Part shown: piece after piece, positions 8,649 through 17,388 of the stretch | Layout: the number at the start of each line of letters is the position of its first letter | Numbering within the stretch: position 1 is the stretch's first letter | DNA from: Kiritimatiellia bacterium | Lineage (GTDB): Bacteria; Verrucomicrobiota; Kiritimatiellia; RFP12; UBA1067 | Direction of reading: 5' to 3' | NCBI GenBank assembly: GCA_024405255.1 | Contig: JAKSOY010000005.1 | Location: 1 to 55,810 of the forward strand | DNA: 55,810 bases | The notes under the pieces: model-generated | Seen by the model: the letters and a program-made list of their open reading frames with translations, nothing else | What the model was told of the DNA's origin: nothing | The model's database searches: none | Position numbers and translations under genes: made by a program

Positions 8649-9308
8649 TTATTTTGTCGTCGGTAATTCGTTCGTCACATCGAGGATCCAGGCCGTATCG
8701 GCCCAGCACGGATGTTCTTTGTCCTTGAAAATCTCCTTGAGAATCGGCTTCTTCACCTCTTCATCGCGATTGAGGATGTCGTTATAGACCGCCTCGAGCA
8801 GATCTTTCTCCTGCGTCTTGTCGAAGAGGATGCCCGCAAGCAGCATCACGTTCTCGTCGGGGATGAGATTGAGCGCGCGATGGATGCATTCGTCCTTCCG
8901 GTCTTTGGGCACCTTGTTGAACTGTTCGCGGAACCGGTTGATCTCCTCCATCGTCACCTTGCCGGGCGCCGGATCCTGCCATCGGTCCGTCAGGTCGTCG
9001 AAGGCGTTCACGAGTTTCTCTTCACGGTCTTCTTCCATTTCGGGCTCGTCCGTGTCGGCGGCATCCGCCGGATCCGCCGTCTTGGCGGCGGACGCAACCC
9101 GCGGTGCCTTCTCGGCGGCTGTCGGCGTCGAACGGGGAGAAGGCGCGACGGGCTTGGCCGCCGCACGCCCCGTTGCCGCCGGCTTCGCGGCTGCCGGCTC
9201 CTCCTGCGTCTTCCTCGTATTCGTACTCGGCTTCAGCAGGAACACAACGGCACAGGCGACCAACGCCGCCACAACGCCTACGAGGATGTATTTCACTTTC
9301 TTCGTCAT
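8649..9308 (-). CDS. Membrane-anchored hypothetical protein
   Basis: A 219-residue protein I do not recognise. An N-terminal membrane anchor (about residues 7-26) is followed by an Ala/Pro/Lys-rich low-complexity linker (about 30-85), an acidic stretch (DEPEMEEDREE near 90) and a charged helical C-terminal domain (about 95-219) with a LIPDENVMLLAGILFDKTQ segment. The layout suggests a periplasmic domain tethered to the inner membrane by a flexible spacer. It starts 25 bases after the metX-metW stop, so it probably lies on that transcript, though a link to methionine synthesis is not implied. No catalytic motif is visible. Confidence 0.65.
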   Translation of the reverse strand: MTKKVKYILVGVVAALVACAVVFLLKPSTNTRKTQEEPAAAKPAATGRAAAKPVAPSPRSTPTAAEKAPRVASAAKTADPADAADTDEPEMEEDREEKLVNAFDDLTDRWQDPAPGKVTMEEINRFREQFNKVPKDRKDECIHRALNLIPDENVMLLAGILFDKTQEKDLLEAVYNDILNRDEEVKKPILKEIFKDKEHPCWADTAWILDVTNELPTTK

Positions 9309-9333
9309 GCCACCCGCCTTTCCTTGCTGTCTG

Positions 9334-11121
9334 TCACGCCTTGCGCGCCAGGCGGCACACGAGGCGGTCGGCCCCGAGATTCTTCAGCCCCAGCGCCAGC
9401 AACAACCGTCCGAACAGGCCCGCGGCTTCCGCGCGGACCTCCTTGATTTCGATTCCTTCGCGCGCGCACAGCGCCTTGAAGTCGTCGAAGGTGAAAAAGT
9501 GCGTATTGGGCGTGTCGTACCATTCGAACGGCAGTTCGCTGCCCACCGGCATGCGCCCCGTGAAGAGCAGATGGAAACGGATCCCCACCGCCGCGAAGTT
9601 CGGAATCGTCACGATCGCCTCGTTCGCCTTGTCGAGGATCTTCACGAGGATTTCACGCGGTTTCTTCACTGTCTGCAGCGTTTCGCTCAGAACCGCCATG
9701 TCGTAGGCGCGGTCCGGCAGAAGGCCGAGTCCCTGGTCCGCATCTTCAAACAACACGTCGAGATCGCGGGCCGTACTGCCCACAATGCGTTCGAAGTCGA
9801 TTTCGATGCCGGTGCCCTTCACGCCCTTGTGCTCGCGCAGGAGCGTCAGCAGCGAACCCGAGCCGCATCCGATGTCCAGAACGCGCGACTGGGACGGAAT
9901 CATATCCACAATCGGCGCCAGCTTGCGCTGCTTGGCCACCTCGACCGCTTCGCAGGTCGGCGCGAAAAACGCCCCCAGCAGGCGACCGAGTTCCTTCGTA
10001 TGCGTCAGGAAGCCGTCGTGTCCGACCTTGATGTCGAGGTGCGAATACGTCACGCGCTTGTTCTGACGCAACATCGCCGCCGCGATCGTACGGCTCTGCT
10101 CTTCGCTGAAGAGCCAGTCGCCGGAAATGGAAATCAGCAGCAGACGCGAGGTGATGCGCTTGCACACGTCGTCGAGCGAACCGTACTTCACCGCCGCGTC
10201 GTAACGGTCCATCGCATGCGTGATCTGCAAATAGCTGTTCGCGTCGAAACGGGCGAGGAACTTGCGCGCCTGATAGCCGAGGTAGCTTTCAATCGCAAAG
10301 TGCGTCCCGAACTTCGCGGCATGCGCCTCCTGCCAGGCGGCGTCTTTCGTGAGCCAGTCTTCCTGCAGTTTGCGGCCGAAGCGCCGGTTCAGCAGGTCAA
10401 GCGACAGATAGGTGATGTGCGCAACCTGACGCGCCTCGGCGAGACCGACGTTCGGACGGTCCTCCGGTGCCTTGTCGTAGAAGTCGCCGCCGTGCCAATG
10501 CGGGTCCTGCGTAATCGCGGAACGCCCCACGATGTCAAATGCCAAGGCCTGCGCGTTGAGCGCCGCACCCGAGGCGATCATTACCGCGGCATCGACTTCA
10601 TTTGGATGCGCCGTGATCCATTCGATCACCTGGATGCCGCCGAAGCTACCGCCGACGAGGCCCGCCAGATGCGTGACGCCCAGCTCGCGCAGCAGCGCAC
10701 GATACACTTCCACCGTGTCGCCGATCGTGAAACGCGGAAATGCACCGCCCCACGGCTTGCCCGTGGCGGGATTGACGCTCGAGGGACCCGTCGTTCCCTT
10801 GCATCCGCCGAGTACGTTCGCACACACGACGCGGAAACGGTTCGTGTCGATCGCCTTGCCGGGTCCCACGATGTTCTCCCACCAGCCGCTGGGATTCTCC
10901 TCGCCCGGATGGCGCCCCGCCACATGCGCATCGCCCGTCAATGCATGGCAGATGAAGACGACATTGTCGTTTTCCGCACGTTCAAGTCCACAACTTTCCC
11001 ACGCTACGTCGACACGCGGCAGCACGCCGCCCTCCTCCAGACGGAATCCGCCCGCAGGCATGCTCAACGTGGTCACATGCGTCTCCACGACGCCGACACA
11101 ATTTTTCTCTTGTTCGTTCAC
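9334..11121 (-). CDS. metXW: Homoserine O-acyltransferase MetX fused to MetW
   Basis: A 595-residue fusion. Residues 1 to about 395 are an alpha/beta-hydrolase homoserine O-acetyltransferase (MetX), which activates homoserine for methionine synthesis. The nucleophile is Ser159 in GGSFGG, the acid lies in SGDWLFSEEQ near 345 and the histidine in VGHDGFL near 375. The nucleophile elbow has Phe where GGSMGG is usual. From about residue 405 a MetW methyltransferase-fold domain follows (VLDIGCGSGSLL, then YDMAVLSETLQTV). MetW is normally a separate protein encoded beside metX and needed for full activity. The start is a GTG with TATAAT 8 bases upstream and no Shine-Dalgarno sequence, which predicts a near-leaderless mRNA with no room for a SAM riboswitch. 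Confidence 0.93.
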   Translation of the reverse strand: MNEQEKNCVGVVETHVTTLSMPAGGFRLEEGGVLPRVDVAWESCGLERAENDNVVFICHALTGDAHVAGRHPGEENPSGWWENIVGPGKAIDTNRFRVVCANVLGGCKGTTGPSSVNPATGKPWGGAFPRFTIGDTVEVYRALLRELGVTHLAGLVGGSFGGIQVIEWITAHPNEVDAAVMIASGAALNAQALAFDIVGRSAITQDPHWHGGDFYDKAPEDRPNVGLAEARQVAHITYLSLDLLNRRFGRKLQEDWLTKDAAWQEAHAAKFGTHFAIESYLGYQARKFLARFDANSYLQITHAMDRYDAAVKYGSLDDVCKRITSRLLLISISGDWLFSEEQSRTIAAAMLRQNKRVTYSHLDIKVGHDGFLTHTKELGRLLGAFFAPTCEAVEVAKQRKLAPIVDMIPSQSRVLDIGCGSGSLLTLLREHKGVKGTGIEIDFERIVGSTARDLDVLFEDADQGLGLLPDRAYDMAVLSETLQTVKKPREILVKILDKANEAIVTIPNFAAVGIRFHLLFTGRMPVGSELPFEWYDTPNTHFFTFDDFKALCAREGIEIKEVRAEAAGLFGRLLLALGLKNLGADRLVCRLARKA

Positions 11122-11129
11122 GGTCGCCT

Positions 11130-11138
11130 ATTATATCA
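11130..11138 (-). promoter_or_regulatory. Extended -10 promoter of metX-metW, near-leaderless
   Basis: The minus strand reads TGATATAAT. The hexamer is 8 bases from the GTG start at 11121 and no Shine-Dalgarno sequence lies between. No convincing -35 is visible. Confidence 0.6.
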
Positions 11139-11190
11139 TAATTCACCTGCGCGTGCGCAGCGAAAGGTGGCCGGAGTTAGGAGAACGGAA

Positions 11191-12384
11191 TCACCCCATG
11201 CCACCCTTGTCGTACGGGGCGCCGGTTTTGACCATTTTCTTCAGATCGAGCGGCATCGTCTTCGTCTCGATATGAATTGGCTTGTCGAGCTTCTCTCGCT
11301 CCTTCGGCAACGATTCCACCCGTTTGCCCTCCAACTCTTTTGCGAGCTGCCGACACCGTTCCCGCGCCAACCGTTTCTCGCGAAGGACCTGTCTTCTGCG
11401 TATGAAGATCATGACGACGACAACCACTCCGCCAAAGACGATTCCGGCGAGAAACGGATTGCAGGCATCCCGCCAACTCCATAGGCTTGCCCAATAGGCG
11501 TTGAGGTCCCCCGTTGCGCCGGGGGATTCTGGGGCTTTGCGTTTTTCTGTGCAAATCGTTTTCGCGAAATCGGCGACCTTGTCCAAATACTTGTCAACGC
11601 CCAACACCGCCGACACTTCCCCGTGATCCGCGCCCTCGACCGGCACAAACTCCCGATACCATCGCAACCGTTGCTCGACATCATCCATGGTCCAATTGCG
11701 GATCTTGGAAATCCGCGCCAATTCCTCGCCCTGCGCAAACGGCACCACATGGTCGTCGGTTCCATGGAAGATCAACATCGGACACGCAATTACGTTGAAC
11801 ACCCGCTGCGCATTGGGGAATGGATCAATCGGCAGCAGCCGCACCCGTGTCACCGCCCGCGGTGCCGACAGGAAAGGCGCTTCAAGCATCAGACCGCCGA
11901 CCGGTTTCGTCGCCGCCAGTTCAACCGCCGATCCCGTACCAATCGAAAAGCCGCTTACAATGATGTCCTCGGGGGCGAATCCGCGTTTTTCAATCAGCCA
12001 GTCATAGAGCCGATGCACATTCCGATAACAGCCCTTCTCCGTCGGACGCCCCGAGGAAAGTCCGTAGCCGGGATAGTCGACTGCGGCAACCGTAAATCCC
12101 TTTTGGACGAGTTCGCGCAAGACCTCAATCGATTGAACCATGCTCTCGGCATTGCCGTGACAATGCAGGATGGCCTTCGCCCCGCGTGTCGGCCCCAGGA
12201 CGACCGCCGCAATCGGCTCCTCGGCGGTACCGACATTGACATATCCCTCCGTCTTCTCATCATATGTCTCGCGAATCATCTCGGGATGAAACATAAACCA
12301 GTCGATACACGTAATGCCGATGATCTGCAACAGCACGAAAACGACAATGACGACTCGCAGGAATGACTTCAAAAGTGTTTTCAT
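11191..12384 (-). CDS. Membrane-anchored alpha/beta hydrolase
   Basis: A 397-residue serine hydrolase resembling the ABHD13/17 and Bem46 group. An N-terminal hydrophobic segment (about 9-30) is followed by the hydrolase core: HCHGNAES near 73 (oxyanion loop), YPGYGLSSGRPTEKG near 100, the nucleophile in SGFSIGTGSA near 144, the acid in FHGTDDHVVP near 210 and a histidine in EGADHGE near 254. A second transmembrane helix (about 312-330) and a basic, charged tail follow. The substrate is probably a lipid or ester at the membrane (inference). It begins 38 bases after the small membrane protein at 12423-13040, with GAGGATC before the ATG. The second membrane segment and long tail are additions to the usual family. 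Confidence 0.8.
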   Translation of the reverse strand: MKTLLKSFLRVVIVVFVLLQIIGITCIDWFMFHPEMIRETYDEKTEGYVNVGTAEEPIAAVVLGPTRGAKAILHCHGNAESMVQSIEVLRELVQKGFTVAAVDYPGYGLSSGRPTEKGCYRNVHRLYDWLIEKRGFAPEDIIVSGFSIGTGSAVELAATKPVGGLMLEAPFLSAPRAVTRVRLLPIDPFPNAQRVFNVIACPMLIFHGTDDHVVPFAQGEELARISKIRNWTMDDVEQRLRWYREFVPVEGADHGEVSAVLGVDKYLDKVADFAKTICTEKRKAPESPGATGDLNAYWASLWSWRDACNPFLAGIVFGGVVVVVMIFIRRRQVLREKRLARERCRQLAKELEGKRVESLPKEREKLDKPIHIETKTMPLDLKKMVKTGAPYDKGGMG

Positions 12385-12422
12385 ATCAGGATCCTCTCAG
12401 GATTCGCTCCCTCCATGCCCCC

Positions 12423-13040
12423 CTAGTATCGTCCGATTTCGCTTTTGTCCAATCGCCAAAGGGCGACCAGACATAAGATGGCGGCGATGAGTTCTCCCCC
12501 GGAGAGATGAGAGAACGTGTAGGTTAAAACATTGAACGGGGTCGCAGGGGCTTCCCGCTTGCAATAGTCGAGGAAATTCTCTTCAAACGACATCCGCTTT
12601 CGTCCGTCGATTCCAAGTCTGGCGCATTCGGCCAAATACATGCGCTCGTCCTCAAAACAAGAGAGCTTCTCTTGGACGAACACAAAATAGTTCGTGGGAA
12701 CGGAAGATTGATCACGACCGGCGGAAGATCGTTCTCTGTCTTTCACATGGAAAACGCCGCACACCGCATTGCTTTGAACCTGAAATGCGGCAATGCCGTC
12801 CAGTCTTTCACGCATTACGGGCCTTTGCCGACTGTTTTGATCGGCATTGGCCGCTTCCCAAAGGTTCGACAATGTCACATCGCCGTAGGATTCAGAAATC
12901 TCATACGGATACCAAAGTGGAATTCGTCTGTTGTCGTCAATGAGATACTGCGCATGCTCGTAGCCACGGGAAAACTTGCACCACCCAATGACGTAAAGGC
13001 AAATCGGGAAGAGGATGAAATAACAGACAACTTTTCTCAT
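12423..13040 (-). CDS. Hypothetical small membrane protein
   Basis: A 205-residue protein I do not recognise. It has a hydrophobic helix at about residues 4-24 and another near 181-196 (GGELIAAILCLVALWRL), with a soluble region of about 150 residues between that probably faces the periplasm. The frame is open up to 13280, but I choose the ATG at 13040 because AAGGA lies six bases upstream and the extension would run through an interspersed repeat. Composition is AT-richer than that of the flanking operons. It is first in an apparent operon with the alpha/beta hydrolase. Confidence 0.6.
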   Translation of the reverse strand: MRKVVCYFILFPICLYVIGWCKFSRGYEHAQYLIDDNRRIPLWYPYEISESYGDVTLSNLWEAANADQNSRQRPVMRERLDGIAAFQVQSNAVCGVFHVKDRERSSAGRDQSSVPTNYFVFVQEKLSCFEDERMYLAECARLGIDGRKRMSFEENFLDYCKREAPATPFNVLTYTFSHLSGGELIAAILCLVALWRLDKSEIGRY

Positions 13041-13212
13041 GCAATTCCTTTTCAACGTTATCTTCCTTTCAAATCCGTTTGCCGCGATTTCCCCATTGGT
13101 GCTGATTGTACCATTTCCCCGACACACGCCGCAAGCGGAAAACGAAAACTCAAACACACCACAATCGAGCAATCCCTCCTCCCGTCGCCGAAAAGTCAAA
13201 CCACGGAAGGCT

Positions 13213-13261
13213 CGGAAACCGGCTCCGCCGGACGCGGAAGGCGATTGGAAATTTTCGCTCC
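13213..13261 (-). repeat. Interspersed hairpin repeat, left arm
   Basis: A divergent member of the repeat at 13299-13374, in inverted orientation, so the two form a head-to-head pair like bacterial interspersed mosaic elements. Its core hairpin is CCGGC-TCC-GCCGG (219-231), where the other copies have CCCGC-TTC-GCGGG. The third stem pair is swapped from C-G to G-C, so pairing is kept. Confidence 0.65.
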
Positions 13262-13298
13262 GCACATCCATCGGTCCCACGCCCGAAATCCATGCAAG

Positions 13299-13374
13299 GT
13301 GGAAGGATTGCCAGTATCGAATCCGGAGGAGGATTTTTCAAACTGCCTTCCGCGTCCCGCGAAGCGGGTTTCCG
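13299..13374 (+). repeat. Interspersed hairpin repeat, right arm
   Basis: About 75 bases that recur inverted at 25353-25427, with identity of roughly 85 percent by eye and a 44-base stretch with one difference. It contains the hairpin CCCGC-GAA-GCGGG (13356-13368). Both copies are in gene-free DNA of low coding density. Confidence 0.8.
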
Positions 13375-13507
13375 TGTGCTCAGTGGTGAACAATCCGAGG
13401 GGGACCGTCCTCGATGGTTTCATTCATAACGCCATTCAAGGTACCTTTCCCCTCAAATGGAATAGCGTCTGAAAACCACCACCTCCAACCATCTCCCTCG
13501 AAATCCA

Positions 13508-13898
13508 TCACGAAGTCGTTTCAAGGCCTGTCTGACCATCGCGTACACGATTGGCATCGACCCGCAGGATGGCGGCCAGCAACAGATGCCGATCATTATC
13601 CGACAACACCGCATTCGACACATTTGGTTCTTCGCAAAAACACTCGCATGAAGGGAAAGTCGCAGAAATCTTTTTGAGGAATGCCACTCCTGCAAACACG
13701 GTCGAACCACCCTCCCCGATGTCCCCTGAAAAAATCAAAGCATTCTACGATTTCATCAGAATAGACGACATTGGCATCGACAATCGACCCGCTGAAGGAA
13801 TCAACAGTCGTCAGGACGTCGCTGCGTTTCGAGCAGGGAAGCAAATAGTATTCCATCATCCGGTCGCGAATGGCCGACACGTACAACCAGTGTTTCAT
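13508..13898 (-). pseudogene. Frameshifted hypothetical gene
   Basis: A coding region starting at the ATG at 13898 (MKHWLYVSAIRDRMMEYYLL) runs to EIVECFDF near 13735. There a run of six T on the minus strand breaks the frame. Removing one T would join it to a second open frame (SGDIGEGGSTVFAGVAFL onward) ending at 13508, giving about 129 residues. I do not recognise the product. A third frame further on (to 13453) also looks protein-like, so there may be a second break. This is either a decayed gene or a sequencing slip in the homopolymer. Confidence 0.42.
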
Positions 13899-14057
13899 TT
13901 ATCGCCCCCATCAGGTACTGTCTTGACGAGTCTAACGGGAGATAAGACATTCTCCGTTCCGACGACTTTACCCATCTCGTGCGGTTTGAAATAACGAGAT
14001 CCAACGACCTCAAGCGCCTCATATCCGTTCTAAACACAATCCGACTTCCTTTAGAAA

Positions 14058-17000
14058 TCAGTGACGGTCCGATTTTTGTCCGCCCGACTTCTGCAGCGCC
14101 GTGTTTGCGAAGAGCGCATAGACACCGCGCGCATCCTCGGCGTAGGACTCGAGCGTCCGGCGCGCGACACCGTCATGGTCGCCGCACGACCAGAGCGCCC
14201 GCGCCAGGTTGAGTTCGCGCACGCACCGCGCCGGCTCGGGGTTCACGCAGAATCCACCGCCCGGCGTCACCGCCGTCTTCCCCTTCCGTGCCCAACCGCC
14301 GATTCCCGGACGCTTCAGCACGTCGGCAAGCGCCGCCGCGAGCGCCGGACTCGCCATCCGTTCGCACGCGAGCGCCACGGCCCGTACATGCGCAGCCGCA
14401 CTCTTTTCGTCGATCTTCTCGAGTTCCGCGAGCAGCACCGGCACCGCCTTCGCACTCCGCGTGCGGCCCAACGCCACAATGAGACTGTCACGCTGCCCCA
14501 TGCGCCGTCCAAACGCGGGCTTGTTCAACGGGTTCAACCGAATCTCCGCGTCACGTCCGTCGATCTGGCGCGCCAGCGTCTCGACTCCGCTGGCATCACC
14601 CAGGATGCCGAGCACATGCGCATAGACGAGCTTCGCGCTCGGATCCTTCGCCTTCGCATAGGCATCGCGCAACGCCGGCAACGCCCGCGCCGGCTCGGCA
14701 AGAACCACCGAAACATCCTTGTAGCCGTCCGCCAGATTCCGCACGGCGGAGAACCAGGTCTCGTTGTCGGCCGTCGTGCTGTCCTTCCAATTGAGCACCT
14801 GCTCCGGAATCGCCCCGATCTCCACCAGATGGCGCTGCAGCTTCTTCACATCCAACGCGCGCAACTCGACATTCGCACGCCCCGCCATCGCCGCCGCCGT
14901 ACCGGCCGCGTAGCCGGCGTTCTGGATTTCCGGCTGCATGCGCAAAAGCGGCATGGCGTCGCGATGCACGCTCACGCCCAAACCCGCGACCGCCAAGCCA
15001 TCCACCTTTTCGGGGATGAGCGAGCGATACGGCATGTTCGCCCAGAAGATCTTGCTGCGCGCCGTCTCGCTCACGTAGCACACGTCGGCGACGGACGGAC
15101 CATGCGTGTCGAAATCGCTGCGTCCCTGCACGATCGTATCCGGGAACGTGCGCTGGTTCAGCACGTCGATCGGCGTCACCGTGCCCGCACCGACAATCCG
15201 TCGCCGCTCTCGCGAACCGACCACCTGCGAAATGTCCCAGGCAGTGCCACCACCCAGACGCCGCCGCAGCTCGAAGAGCCAGAGGTCCTGCGCATCCGAA
15301 TCGTTGACATAGCCCCAGTCGCTGTTGATGTAGGTCGAGCCGAGCTGCCGCTCCGAAACGCCCGCGCCCTGCAAGGCGAGTTCGCCGTCGCCGAGGAACT
15401 CGCACCGCGCCCCCGCCGCCGCCGCGATGTCCGCATTGCCGGTCGCATCGACCACGTTCTTCGCGCGTACCACGCCGCGTCCCTGCGGGGTCGCCACCAC
15501 CACGCCGCAGACGCGTCCGTTCTCCAGATACGCGCCGCACGCCATCGCGCCAAACCACAGCGTCGTACCGACCCGACGGTTCTCCGCCCGCCACCATTCA
15601 CGCTTGCCGCATGCACGCACCGTCGCACCGAGCTTCGCCACGCCGCGATCATGTTCCGCTGTGAAACCCACCGCATTGCCGTACCAGTACTTGCCGATCA
15701 TCCCGAGCGTACCCACACCGCCCAGACCATAGAGATACTCGACAATCAACGTCTTCGCCCCCTGGCGCGATGCGCCAATGCCCGCCGGCGCGCCACCCGT
15801 GCCGCCGCCCACCACGATCACGTCGTAGTCGCCCCACACCGGCAGCGCCTGCGCGGCGGACGGAATCGTCGGCAGTCCTTTTTCATACGGACGTAACCCG
15901 TTCAACGTCTCGCGAATCACACCGCGCGTCTCACCCGCCGCCGAAGACGTCTGCACCGCGACCTGTACCGGCTTCGCGCGTTTCCGCGCATCCGCCGCCG
16001 CCCGTGCACCTACGACGGTGCCACGGTCCATAAACGCCAACGGACGCAACTCCGCCGCCGTCAAGCCCGCGCACCCACCGAGCACGAACACGTGCGGCAC
16101 CGTTCCCGTCGCCCGATCGGGCGGCACCTGGAACAGCGTGTCCGCCGCTTCAAGCTGCTGCGTCGTGAACGTACGGTCGCGCGCGAGCTGCTCCGCCTCC
16201 GCGAAGGACGCATACGAACCGTCCTTCATCGGCAGCGCGAGCGTACATTCCCATGCGCGCCCCTGAACGCGCACGCCGCGACGATGCTGCACGCCCACCG
16301 AATAAACGCCCGGCAGTTCGCGCACGCGCACGATCTTTCCGGACGGTTTTTCTCCGCTGATCACAATGCGTGTGAACATCGCCTCGCCCGCCGGATACGG
16401 TGTGAACGGCACCCCCGCCATCCGCGCAACCGTCGCGCGCTCCGTGGCGTCGACGATCGTCTTCGCGACGATCGCCTGGCGGCCACTGCGATTCGCCATC
16501 ACGATGCCTGCGACTTCACCCTTCGCATCGCGCAGCACGTCCGTCACATACGCCCCCGTGAGGAACGCGACGTCATTCGTCAGCAGCGTCCGGTCGAAGG
16601 CCTGCTTCACCTGCAACGGCGTCGGCACGCGGAGTCGGCCGCCCGCTTCGTCTTTCGTCCGGATCCGGATTTCCCCCAGCAGCATCCGCTTGAACTTTTC
16701 CGTCCGCAACGCCGCGAAGGACATCGTCTGCACCTCGCAGTTGAGGTCCACCTTCCAGAACACACGATCCTTTTCGGTTCTGACGCGCTTCAACCTCTGC
16801 GTCTTCGACCACTTGCCCTCGCCCACGCGTGAAACCAGCCGCGCCTCCGCCACATCAAAGTCATCCGTACGGAAGAAGCTGACCAGTTCCACCGAGGTCA
16901 CGAACTTCGGAGCCCCCAAGTTGATGTCGAACCTCACCTTCGCATCGTTGAACTGCACACTCTCGTGGACAGGATCCGTCAACCTTCCGTCCGTGAGCAT

Positions 17001-17378
17001 ACGCCCCGTATCGACATGCGGCTTGACGCTTTTCTCCTGCGTCGTGTATGTGAACGGCAGACCGACATTCGTGTCCAGCCAGATCTCCTTCGCCAGTTCC
17101 GTCGTCGGTTTCTCGCCCGGTTCGAGCGCCAAGCGCAACGTGCCCGCGAGGTCTTCACCCAGATAGGGACGCGGCGCCACCAGGTAGACGTCGCAGCCGG
17201 CCCGCTTCGCCGCCACGGCAGCCGTCACGCCGGCCGAAGATCCACCGACCACCAGTACATCGACCTGCCGCACGCAGGGAATCGCGCGCGCCGACTCGAC
17301 AACCGCCGCCCCGTGCACCCCGATCGTCCACGAAACGACAAACAAACATACAAAACCGAAAATGGAACCTTTTTTCAT
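14058..17378 (-). CDS. Secreted tandem FAD-dependent oxidoreductase with HEAT-like tail
   Basis: A 1106-residue protein with a signal peptide (about 1-24) and two FAD-dependent oxidoreductase modules. The first dinucleotide fold begins near residue 39 (VDVLVVGGSSAGVTAAVAAK), the second near 516 (YDVIVVGGGTGGAPAGIGA). Each is followed by a glycine-rich flavin contact and a DATG/DATE-type motif (VVDATGNADIAAAAG in the second, TIVDATERATVARMAG in the first). About residue 870 onward is helical and repeat-like (HEAT-like). Single-module relatives (PF12831) are common in PVC genomes; the substrate is probably a sugar or aromatic compound, but that is inference. It begins 10 bases after the giant secreted protein, so the two form one operon. 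AAGGATG precedes the ATG. Confidence 0.82.
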   Translation of the reverse strand: MKKGSIFGFVCLFVVSWTIGVHGAAVVESARAIPCVRQVDVLVVGGSSAGVTAAVAAKRAGCDVYLVAPRPYLGEDLAGTLRLALEPGEKPTTELAKEIWLDTNVGLPFTYTTQEKSVKPHVDTGRMLTDGRLTDPVHESVQFNDAKVRFDINLGAPKFVTSVELVSFFRTDDFDVAEARLVSRVGEGKWSKTQRLKRVRTEKDRVFWKVDLNCEVQTMSFAALRTEKFKRMLLGEIRIRTKDEAGGRLRVPTPLQVKQAFDRTLLTNDVAFLTGAYVTDVLRDAKGEVAGIVMANRSGRQAIVAKTIVDATERATVARMAGVPFTPYPAGEAMFTRIVISGEKPSGKIVRVRELPGVYSVGVQHRRGVRVQGRAWECTLALPMKDGSYASFAEAEQLARDRTFTTQQLEAADTLFQVPPDRATGTVPHVFVLGGCAGLTAAELRPLAFMDRGTVVGARAAADARKRAKPVQVAVQTSSAAGETRGVIRETLNGLRPYEKGLPTIPSAAQALPVWGDYDVIVVGGGTGGAPAGIGASRQGAKTLIVEYLYGLGGVGTLGMIGKYWYGNAVGFTAEHDRGVAKLGATVRACGKREWWRAENRRVGTTLWFGAMACGAYLENGRVCGVVVATPQGRGVVRAKNVVDATGNADIAAAAGARCEFLGDGELALQGAGVSERQLGSTYINSDWGYVNDSDAQDLWLFELRRRLGGGTAWDISQVVGSRERRRIVGAGTVTPIDVLNQRTFPDTIVQGRSDFDTHGPSVADVCYVSETARSKIFWANMPYRSLIPEKVDGLAVAGLGVSVHRDAMPLLRMQPEIQNAGYAAGTAAAMAGRANVELRALDVKKLQRHLVEIGAIPEQVLNWKDSTTADNETWFSAVRNLADGYKDVSVVLAEPARALPALRDAYAKAKDPSAKLVYAHVLGILGDASGVETLARQIDGRDAEIRLNPLNKPAFGRRMGQRDSLIVALGRTRSAKAVPVLLAELEKIDEKSAAAHVRAVALACERMASPALAAALADVLKRPGIGGWARKGKTAVTPGGGFCVNPEPARCVRELNLARALWSCGDHDGVARRTLESYAEDARGVYALFANTALQKSGGQKSDRH

Positions 17379-17388
17379 ATCGACATCC

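Larger units (their letters stand above)
13041..13507. other. Gene-free stretch with interspersed repeats
   Basis: About 467 bases without a convincing gene. Open frames here are short and run through the repeat pair at 13213-13374. No promoter with a good -10 stands out upstream of the gene at 12423-13040. Confidence 0.6.

Noticed and set aside
11122..11190. SAM riboswitch upstream of metX-metW
   Set aside because: The -10 box lies 8 bases from the GTG start, so there is essentially no 5' leader to hold one.
13041..13280. 80-residue N-terminal extension of the membrane protein at 12423
   Set aside because: It would be encoded by the interspersed repeat, while a good ribosome site precedes the ATG at 13040.
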